The position numbers were made by a program, and so were the translations under genes. A stretch of DNA of 64,000 nt, from contig CALWVM010000012.1 of NCBI GenBank assembly GCA_944384985.1, positions 1 to 64,000 of the forward strand, written 5' to 3'. A model generated the notes under the pieces. It saw only the letters and a program-made list of their open reading frames with translations. It was not told where the DNA came from and searched no databases. Below are positions 58,055 to 64,000 of the stretch, piece after piece; position 1 is the first letter of the stretch; each line of letters opens with the position of its first letter. The stretch is from an uncultured Clostridia bacterium (GTDB taxonomy: Bacteria; Bacillota; Clostridia; Oscillospirales; Acutalibacteraceae).

Positions 58055-59101
58055 ATGGAAGTATTAAACCGTGCCGCCATCAAAAAAGAAGCCCGCATGT
58101 TTATCGGGCAAAATAACCGCTGGGGAAAGATGTTTCTTGCCTATCTCCCGATCCTGCTGGTGACCGGGGCCGTGACTGCTTTCACCACCGGCATTTCCGT
58201 TGTGCGGCAGTTTTCGGAGCTTTTTAGGGGCGGGCACGCTTTTGATCCCGAACTGGAATTTCGGATCACCTATAACCTCTTTTCCTTGGCAGATCTCCTG
58301 CTCATTCCGTTTATCTTTGCTGCGGCGGGCTATTTCTTAAACCACCTGCGCGGTTTCCAGCCGGATTGGAAAAGCCTTTATAAAGAAGGCGCGCATTTTT
58401 ACGGCAAATATTTCGGCGTCGGCTTTTTGACACAGCTTTTTATTGGGCTGTGGTCTTTGCTGTTTATTATTCCGGGCATCGTCAAGTCCTACGCCTGGTC
58501 TATGGTGCCGTACGTGATCCATGACAACCCGACGCTCGACGCCAAGCACGCGCGCGAGATCAGCGACTGCTTAACGCAGGGCTTTAAGGCCGACCTGTTC
58601 ATTTTGGACTGGAGCTTTATTTTGTGGGATATGTTTGTCGGCGTGACGGGCGGTATCGCCTCAATTTATGTGCTGCCGTATGAAATGACCACCCAAGCGA
58701 TGTATTACGAAAATCTCAAGGCGCATGCAATCGCCACGGGGCGCGTGGCGCCCGAGGTATTCACACCTGTGCCGCAGGGCGGTGCGTGGGGGCAGGGGCA
58801 AAACCCATATGCGAACCCGCAGCAGCCGCCGTACATCACACCGAATCAGGCAAACCCGTATGCGCAGGGCTTTGCCGCACCACAGGGAGACCCGAATGTG
58901 CAGCAGACGACCGCACCACAGGGCGAACAGGGAAACACCTTTACACCGCCCGCGCCGGAGGAGACCTTCCGCCCGTGGGATGTGCCGCCAGCACCGGGAC
59001 AGCCCGTGCAGCCTGCACAGCCAACACAAACACCCGCCCCGCCTGAAAGGACGCCGACGGACGAAGTCAAAAATCGTGAAGAAAAGGAGCAGGATTCATG
59101 A
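58055..59101 (+). CDS. DUF975-family membrane protein with Pro/Gln-rich tail
   Basis: The protein has 348 residues. Residues 1 to about 220 form a DUF975-type membrane domain: a basic start (NRAAIKKEARMFI), then about five hydrophobic segments, with the family signature LLFIIPGIVKSYAWSMVPYVI and DNPTLDAKHAREIS. The C-terminal 120 residues are low complexity (Pro, Gln, Ala, Asn), probably cytoplasmic and disordered. The function is unknown. It is 31 nt after cysS and overlaps the ApgM gene by 4 nt, so it is probably on the cys transcript. Confidence 0.82.
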   Translation: MEVLNRAAIKKEARMFIGQNNRWGKMFLAYLPILLVTGAVTAFTTGISVVRQFSELFRGGHAFDPELEFRITYNLFSLADLLLIPFIFAAAGYFLNHLRGFQPDWKSLYKEGAHFYGKYFGVGFLTQLFIGLWSLLFIIPGIVKSYAWSMVPYVIHDNPTLDAKHAREISDCLTQGFKADLFILDWSFILWDMFVGVTGGIASIYVLPYEMTTQAMYYENLKAHAIATGRVAPEVFTPVPQGGAWGQGQNPYANPQQPPYITPNQANPYAQGFAAPQGDPNVQQTTAPQGEQGNTFTPPAPEETFRPWDVPPAPGQPVQPAQPTQTPAPPERTPTDEVKNREEKEQDS

Positions 59102-60312
59102 AATATGTAACCGTTTTGTGCGACGGCATGGCGGACTATCCCGTGCCCGCGCTCGGCGGCAAAACGCCGATGGAGGTTGCCCATAAACCGCATATCGACG
59201 CGCTTGCGCAAAAGGCGGAAGTCGGGCTTGTGCGCACGGTCGCCGAAGGGCTAAAGCCCGGCAGCGACGTCGCGAATATGAGCGTGCTGGGCTTTGACCC
59301 GAAGCTTTACTATACGGGGCGTTCGCCCTTGGAGGCGGCGAGCATCGGCGTTGACCTTCGCGACACCGACGTCACCTTGCGCACCAACCTTGTGACGCTG
59401 TCCGACGAAGAAAATTTTGAGGACAAAACCATGGTGGACTACTGTGCGGGCGACATCTCCACCGCCGAGGCCGCCGCGATCATGAAAGACGTCCAGGCGC
59501 ATTTCGGCAACGCCGAATTCACCTTCTATCCGGGCGTCAGCTACCGCCACTGCCTTGCCTGGGCGAACGGCACGACGGACCTCGGCTCCATGACCCCGCC
59601 GCACGATATTTCCGGCCGCGTGATCGGACCGTACCTTTCCAAGTCCCCGAACGCCGCGCCGCTCATTGCCATGATGCGCGACAGCTATGCGTTTCTGATG
59701 CAGCACCCCGTCAACCAAAAGCGTATCCGCGAGGGCAAGCGCCCCGCCAACGCCATCTGGATGTGGGGCGAGGGCAAAAAGCCGATGCTGCCGTCCTTCC
59801 AATCCCTGTATGGCAAAAAGGGCGCGATCGTCTCCGCCGTCGATCTGCTCAAAGGGATTGCCAAATGCGCCGGGATGCTCGCACCCGAAGTCGAGGGCGC
59901 AACCGGCTATATTGATACGAACTTCGAGGGTAAGGCGCACGCAGCGATCGACGCGCTGAAAAACGGCTGCGACCTTGCGTATATCCACCTCGAAGCGCCG
60001 GATGAGTGCGGCCATCGCAACGAACCGGAAAACAAGGTCAGATCCATTGAAGCCATCGACAGCCGCGTGCTGCCCATCGTGCTGGACGGCCTGCGGGAGA
60101 TCGGTGAGGATTATAAAATCATGATCCTGCCTGACCACCCCACGCCCATCGTCACCGGCACACACGCGAGCGACCCCGTGCCGTATCTCATCTACCATCG
60201 CGACTGCGAAAAACAGGGCGTCGAGACCATTAACGAGCAGACCGCCAAAGCGACGGGCGTGTTCGTGGAGCACGGCCCCGACATCATGAAAAAATTTCTG
60301 GAGGAAGCGTAA
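59098..60312 (+). CDS. ApgM-family cofactor-independent phosphoglycerate mutase-like enzyme
   Basis: The 404-residue alkaline-phosphatase-fold protein of the archaeal-type ApgM family has LCDGMADYPV (first metal Asp), GSDVANMSVLGFDP with the catalytic Ser, HLEAPDECGHRNEP and MILPDHPTPIVTGTHASDPVPY. Family members interconvert 3- and 2-phosphoglycerate. A bacterial subgroup has been proposed as a stand-in homoserine kinase on the basis of gene context. Here it overlaps metY, an O-acetylhomoserine enzyme, by 1 nt, so the second role deserves weight. The choice between them is inference. Confidence 0.85.
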   Translation: MKYVTVLCDGMADYPVPALGGKTPMEVAHKPHIDALAQKAEVGLVRTVAEGLKPGSDVANMSVLGFDPKLYYTGRSPLEAASIGVDLRDTDVTLRTNLVTLSDEENFEDKTMVDYCAGDISTAEAAAIMKDVQAHFGNAEFTFYPGVSYRHCLAWANGTTDLGSMTPPHDISGRVIGPYLSKSPNAAPLIAMMRDSYAFLMQHPVNQKRIREGKRPANAIWMWGEGKKPMLPSFQSLYGKKGAIVSAVDLLKGIAKCAGMLAPEVEGATGYIDTNFEGKAHAAIDALKNGCDLAYIHLEAPDECGHRNEPENKVRSIEAIDSRVLPIVLDGLREIGEDYKIMILPDHPTPIVTGTHASDPVPYLIYHRDCEKQGVETINEQTAKATGVFVEHGPDIMKKFLEEA

Positions 60313-61589
60313 TGAAACCGGATTATAAAATTGAGACAAAATGCGTACAGGTCGGGTATGCACCGAAAAACGGCGAACCCCGCGTGCTGCCGATCTATCA
60401 ATCGACCACCTACAAATACGACACCGGCACCGAAATGGCAAAGCTGTTCGATTTGGAACCGGGCTACATGTATACCCGCCTTGCGAACCCCACCAACGAC
60501 GCGGTCGCGGCGAAAATCGCATCGCTTGAAGGCGGCGTGGCGGCGGTCCTGACCGCTTCCGGCCAGTCGGCAAACTTCTTTGCCCTTATCAATATCCTCG
60601 GCGCAGGCGATCATATTGTGTCCTCCGCAACGATCTACGGCGGCACCTTCAATCTTTTGAACGTCACCATGCGCAAGATCGGCATCGACGTGACCTTTGT
60701 GGACCCGCGTGCAGATGAAGCGACGCTCAACGCCGCGTTCCGCCCGAATACGAAAGCCGTGTTCGGCGAGACGATCGCCAACCCGTCGCTGGAGGTTCTG
60801 GACATTGAAAAATTCGCCCGTGTCGCACACGCCCACGGCGTACCGCTGATTGTAGACAATACGTTCCCCACGCCTGTCAACTGCCGTCCGTTTGAATTCG
60901 GGGCGGATATCGTGACCCATTCCACCACAAAGTATATGGAGGGGCACGCCTGTGCGCTGGGCGGCGCCGTTGTGGACAGCGGCAACTTTGACTGGGCGCA
61001 GAACGACAAGTTCCCCGGCCTTACACAGCCCGACGAAAGCTATCACGGCGCGGTGTATACGCGTGATTTCGGCAAAGCGGGTTATATCACCAAGATCGTT
61101 GCCCAGCTTCTGCGCGATTACGGTTCCACGCCTTCGCCGCAGAACAGCTTTTATCTGAATCTGGGGCTTGAAACGCTTGCGCTGCGGGTAGAGCGCCATT
61201 GTCAGAATGCCCAGCGTGTCGCCGAATTTTTAGAGCAGGATGACCGCATCAGCTGGGTCAATTACCCGGGACTCAAAAGCAGCCCTGACCGTGCGCTTGT
61301 GGAGAAATATCTACCGCACGGGACCTGCGGCGTCATTTCGTTCGGTGTCAAGGGCGGCAGAGAAGCGGCGGAGAAGTTTATGAACAATTTGGAACTCGCT
61401 GCCATCGTCACGCACGTCGCCGATACGCGCACCTGCGTGCTGCACCCCGCTTCCACCACCCACCGCCAGCTTTCCGACAAGGAACTGGAGGAGTGCGGCG
61501 TTACACCTGATATGATCCGCTTCTCGGTCGGCATTGAAAATGTCGAGGATATTCTTGCCGACATCGAACAGGCACTTGCCAAACTGTAA
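60312..61589 (+). CDS. metY: O-acetylhomoserine sulfhydrylase (aminocarboxypropyltransferase)
   Basis: The 425-residue Cys/Met-metabolism PLP enzyme has QSTTYKYDTGTEM, TASGQSANFFALINIL, GETIANPSLEVLDIEK, VDNTFPTPVNCRPFEFGADI and the PLP Lys in THSTTKYMEGHACALGG. The length of about 425 and the YxRLxNPTND start match MetY rather than MetB/MetC. It makes homocysteine from O-acetylhomoserine and sulfide. It probably shares the cysteine T-box transcript with cysE and cysS, which links both sulfur-incorporation steps. A strong terminator follows. Confidence 0.93.
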   Translation: MKPDYKIETKCVQVGYAPKNGEPRVLPIYQSTTYKYDTGTEMAKLFDLEPGYMYTRLANPTNDAVAAKIASLEGGVAAVLTASGQSANFFALINILGAGDHIVSSATIYGGTFNLLNVTMRKIGIDVTFVDPRADEATLNAAFRPNTKAVFGETIANPSLEVLDIEKFARVAHAHGVPLIVDNTFPTPVNCRPFEFGADIVTHSTTKYMEGHACALGGAVVDSGNFDWAQNDKFPGLTQPDESYHGAVYTRDFGKAGYITKIVAQLLRDYGSTPSPQNSFYLNLGLETLALRVERHCQNAQRVAEFLEQDDRISWVNYPGLKSSPDRALVEKYLPHGTCGVISFGVKGGREAAEKFMNNLELAAIVTHVADTRTCVLHPASTTHRQLSDKELEECGVTPDMIRFSVGIENVEDILADIEQALAKL

Positions 61590-61636
61590 AGCAGGATAAC
61601 TTTACGCAGACTTTAGAAAGATATCACATTGGCTTG

Positions 61637-61669
61637 CAGCGGGGACGCATCGCGTCCCCGCTGTTTTTT
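61637..61669 (+). terminator. Terminator of the cys-met operon
   Basis: CAGCGGGGACGC pairs with GCGTCCCCGCTG around ATC, followed by TTTTTT. Confidence 0.93.
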
Positions 61670-61744
61670 GCTGCACGGCGTGCAATAACCAATTCCTGCC
61701 TGCAAACGTAGAATACAACAGAAACCGAAAAGCGGGGGATCAGG

Positions 61745-62449
61745 ATGAGACGAAGAAAAGCCGTGCATTCTCGCAAAAAGCGCCGCCGCATATGCCGTGT
61801 GGTCGCGGTGCTGCTGGTGCTGAGTGTCCTGACAGCCGTCACGCTCGTGCAGATGCGGCCGGTTGTGCTGCGCTACGCGCAAACCGTCGGTAAGCGGATC
61901 TTGCTCAATGCCGCAAATGAGGCGGTGGTGCAGGTGCTCTCCGAGCTCGGCACGGACTACACAGACATCGTGCAGCTTGCCACCGACGGCGAGGGACGCG
62001 TCACGAGCCTGCAAATTAACGCCGTAACGGTCAATCTCTTAAAAAGCCGCATTTCCCTCGCCATCGCCGAGGCAGTCGCCGCACAGGAGTCCTATCAGCT
62101 TGCCATTCCGCTCGGCACCTTCCTCGGCAGCGAATATACCGCGGGGTTAGGGCCGCGCATTTCCTTTTCCATGCAGCTGACGGCGCACTCCGTCGTCAAT
62201 ATTGAAAGCGCGTTTGAAGAAGCGGGTCTAAACCAGGTCGAACACCGCATCCTGCTGCAAATTCAAAGCACGGGCCGGCTGGTTCTGCGCGGCGCAACAG
62301 ACGTGCTGACAGTCGATTCCTCCGCGCTCGTGGCGGAGACCGTCATCGTGGGTGTAACGCCGGACGCCTTTACAAACGTCATCGAAACTCCTGCTTCCGA
62401 CACGGCAGGACTAATTAACGACTACGGCGCCGTCAGTGAATCCCCGTAA
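61745..62449 (+). CDS. yunB: Sporulation protein YunB
   Basis: The 234-residue protein has a very basic start (RRRKAVHSRKKRRR), one membrane segment (about 18-38) and the YunB body: ANEAVVQVLSELGTDYTDIV, AIPLGTFLGSEYTAGLGPRI and FEEAGLNQVEHRILLQI. YunB belongs to the sigma-E regulon in Bacillus subtilis and is needed for efficient sporulation; its biochemical role is unknown. The -10-like AGAATACAAC before it is not a clear sigma-A site. The gene is the best direct evidence that this organism forms endospores. Confidence 0.9.
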   Translation: MRRRKAVHSRKKRRRICRVVAVLLVLSVLTAVTLVQMRPVVLRYAQTVGKRILLNAANEAVVQVLSELGTDYTDIVQLATDGEGRVTSLQINAVTVNLLKSRISLAIAEAVAAQESYQLAIPLGTFLGSEYTAGLGPRISFSMQLTAHSVVNIESAFEEAGLNQVEHRILLQIQSTGRLVLRGATDVLTVDSSALVAETVIVGVTPDAFTNVIETPASDTAGLINDYGAVSESP

Positions 62450-62552
62450 CAGACGCTTAAAATTTAAGTTCGGTTTTTTGCTGATTCCATCGGAATTTTG
62501 ATAGATTTTTTGTTCCCTGCCGTGTTATATTCAGGCAAAGGGAGGAATTTAA

Positions 62553-63551
62553 ATGGAAAGCAGAACCAAACTGGTCTTAACACAAGATGCTGTCCGCCGC
62601 CTGTTTGCGTCTGCGGGGATCTCACCGGTGAACGGCATTGAACCGCTCGGCGCCGGGGAGTTCAACGCCGTATATGCTGCCGAAGCAAACGGGAAATCGT
62701 ATGTTCTGAAAGTCGCGCCGGGTGAAAGCACCGAAGTGCTGTGTTATGAACAAAACATAATGCGCGCCGAAGTGTTCTGGTACGCGCAAATGCGCGAGCA
62801 CACCGACATCCGTGTGCCGGAAGTTTATCATACGTATTTTTCCCGTGCGCTGATCGAGGCAGATTGGTTTATCATGGAGCGTTTGCCGGGAGAGCAAATG
62901 GACAAAGCGGGCCTCACGGCGGAAGAAAAAGCAGCGGTCGAAACGCGACTTGCCCAAATGGTCGCTGCTATGCACGGGGTTACAAACGACCGTTTCGGCT
63001 ATGTGCAAAACGAGCTGTATGACGATTGGTATTCGGCGCTTCGGGCTATGACCGAAAATCTGCTGCAAGACGCGCGCAAAAAGGGAAAACGTTCCAAGCG
63101 CGGTGAACGCCTGCTGTATTTGGAAGAAAAGTACCGCGCAGTCTTGTGCCGTGCCGAATGTACCATGGTCAATTTCGACATCTGGGCGCCGAACATCCTC
63201 TGCCGCCGTGCGGGAAGCGGTGTGGAATGTATGTGGATCGACCCGGAACGCTGCTTTTGGGGAGACCGCATCGCCGATTTTTTCTGCTTAGAGTTCGGCA
63301 CACCGCTTGTAAAAATGAAAAAGACCTTGCGTGCCTACAACGGCGCGGCAAAGGTCCCGGTGCACGCCACACACGACGAGCAGATCCGCTATTGGCTTAT
63401 GCAGGGGTACGCCGCGCTTGTGATGGAGACCGAAAAGTACTATCGCTACACCCCGCGCCATCTTGGGTGGTGGCGCAATGTACTGGCGTGCGTCTATTTG
63501 TATCACGGCGCGTTTCATGCGCTGCGCGCATTTCGCGATGAAGGCCGATAA
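62553..63551 (+). CDS. Aminoglycoside phosphotransferase-family kinase-like protein
   Basis: The 332-residue APH/choline-kinase fold protein has an N-terminal nucleotide loop (LGAGEFNAVYAAEANGKSYVLKV with the ATP Lys), WFIMERLPGEQMD as hinge, VNFDIWAPNIL as catalytic loop and CMWIDPERCFWGDRIADF as metal-binding segment. The catalytic Asp and downstream Asn (DxxxxN) are kept, but the usual His before the Asp is Asn. The substrate is unknown, and resistance to a drug should not be assumed. GGGAGG precedes the ATG. It overlaps the MATE gene by 14 nt. Confidence 0.85.
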   Translation: MESRTKLVLTQDAVRRLFASAGISPVNGIEPLGAGEFNAVYAAEANGKSYVLKVAPGESTEVLCYEQNIMRAEVFWYAQMREHTDIRVPEVYHTYFSRALIEADWFIMERLPGEQMDKAGLTAEEKAAVETRLAQMVAAMHGVTNDRFGYVQNELYDDWYSALRAMTENLLQDARKKGKRSKRGERLLYLEEKYRAVLCRAECTMVNFDIWAPNILCRRAGSGVECMWIDPERCFWGDRIADFFCLEFGTPLVKMKKTLRAYNGAAKVPVHATHDEQIRYWLMQGYAALVMETEKYYRYTPRHLGWWRNVLACVYLYHGAFHALRAFRDEGR

Positions 63552-64000
63552 GGCGGCGGCGCTGCAAAGCGCACCGGTTTTCCGGCTGATGCTCTCTTAT
63601 TCGGCGGGGACGCTCGCGGCGTTGCTGCTTTCGGGCATCTACACCCTGACGGATACCCTGTTTGTAAGTTACGCCGTGGGCGCGGATGCGGTCGGCGGTG
63701 TTTTGGTGGCGTTCCCGTTCGTGCTGTTCCAGTCGGCGGTTTCCACCGCGCTTGGCGGGGGCGCAGCGACGCTCGTCTCGCAAAAGGTGGGTACAAATGA
63801 GCGCGCCGCGGCAGGCGAGATCGCCCTGAACGCCATGTTGACCTTTTGGATCACCGCACTTCTGGTCACCGTGCTGGGGCTTTTGAGCTTGGACACCTTT
63901 TTGCGCTATTCCGGGCTTTCGGGCAGCCTTTACAGCTATGCGCGCGAATACTTACAAATCATTCTCCTCGGCAATCTGTTTTCCACGGGGTTCTCGGCGA
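63538..64000 (+). CDS. MATE-family efflux transporter, N-terminal part (runs off the window)
   Basis: The open frame from ATG 63538 continues to the window edge without a stop, giving 154 residues. It begins MKADKAAALQSAPVFRLMLSY, then LSGIYTLTDTLFVSYAVGADAVGG, FQSAVSTALGGGAATLVSQKVG and AREYLQIILLGNLFS, the first transmembrane helices of the MATE (NorM/DinF) family with its G-x-G-AAT-VSQ motif. It would export cationic drugs or metabolites using Na+ or H+. It has no clear ribosome site, so it is probably coupled to the kinase-like gene, which it overlaps by 14 nt. Confidence 0.88.
   Translation, partial: MKADKAAALQSAPVFRLMLSYSAGTLAALLLSGIYTLTDTLFVSYAVGADAVGGVLVAFPFVLFQSAVSTALGGGAATLVSQKVGTNERAAAGEIALNAMLTFWITALLVTVLGLLSLDTFLRYSGLSGSLYSYAREYLQIILLGNLFSTGFSA

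Noticed and set aside
59251..60573. Minus-strand open frame of about 440 codons across the ApgM-like gene and metY
   Set aside because: It spans two real genes with strong motifs on the plus strand and has no promoter, ribosome site or recognisable domain.
62553..63551. Aminoglycoside resistance gene
   Set aside because: The fold is shared by many metabolic kinases, the catalytic-loop His is replaced and no mobile context is present, so resistance is unsupported.

Overview
The window looks like chromosome of a spore-forming, strictly anaerobic Firmicute of class Clostridia, probably Oscillospirales-like. The evidence is a fairly high G+C content, strong Gram-positive Shine-Dalgarno sites, a YunB sporulation gene, a glycyl-radical activase, FeoAB iron uptake, a DinR-type LexA box at recA and dockerin-bearing secreted proteins. 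No phage, IS element, CRISPR array or rRNA is visible. There is one tRNA, tRNA-Arg(ACG). Most transcription units start at near-perfect sigma-A promoters with 17-18 bp spacers and end in clear hairpins, so unit boundaries are unusually readable. The placement in Oscillospirales is inference.

Layout. 0-2.9 kb is the end of a surface-polysaccharide locus (capE end, capF, a VanZ-like gene with an apparent frameshift, capG) making UDP-N-acetyl-L-fucosamine. 2.9-7.8 kb is a metal-regulation block: a DtxR-type regulator divergent from feoA-feoA-feoB and a Cys-rich FeoB companion, with two matching operators (GTTAGC-N4-GCTAAC). 8-10.2 kb holds two tandem paralogous secreted proteins with N-terminal dockerin-like modules under near-identical promoters. 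Then come prfB and an 1882-residue Ig-repeat surface protein with a C-terminal dockerin. 17.4-24.4 kb holds an HD/CmpB pair, a Cys-rich conserved protein, pflA, a cyclophilin and a deaminase-phosphorylase-isomerase set that should salvage 5'-deoxyadenosine and/or methylthioadenosine. 24.6-35.8 kb is a run of small units: M14 peptidase, cytidine deaminase, lipoprotein, tRNA-Arg, queH, NAD-epimerase, trxA with CoA-disulfide reductase, a CAP/YgjP/acetyltransferase/Crp operon, an SDR and a truncated LysR gene.

The most interesting region is 36.4-42.9 kb. It is one tightly packed minus-strand operon encoding D-amino-acid transaminase, the two halves of the animal D-glutamate cyclase as separate proteins (DUF4392 and DUF1445), all three 5-oxoprolinase subunits (PxpB, PxpC, PxpA) and alanine racemase. 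Together they form a candidate D-Ala / D-Glu / 5-oxoproline / Glu pathway. Divergent from it is a complete D-allose operon (ATPase, permease, allulose-6-P epimerase, ROK kinase, lipoprotein binding protein, RpiB-type isomerase).

48.9-64 kb has an unusual acyl-ligase/acyl-carrier/acyltransferase fusion, rpmB, a recA-recX-rimO-pgsA operon, and a cysteine-specific T-box leader (specifier TGC, T-box TGGA) in front of cysE-cysS, apparently continuing through a DUF975 protein and an ApgM-family protein to metY. It ends with yunB, a kinase-like protein and a truncated MATE transporter gene. Coordinates of promoters and hairpins come from direct reading. Functions come from family recognition by eye, without database searches.
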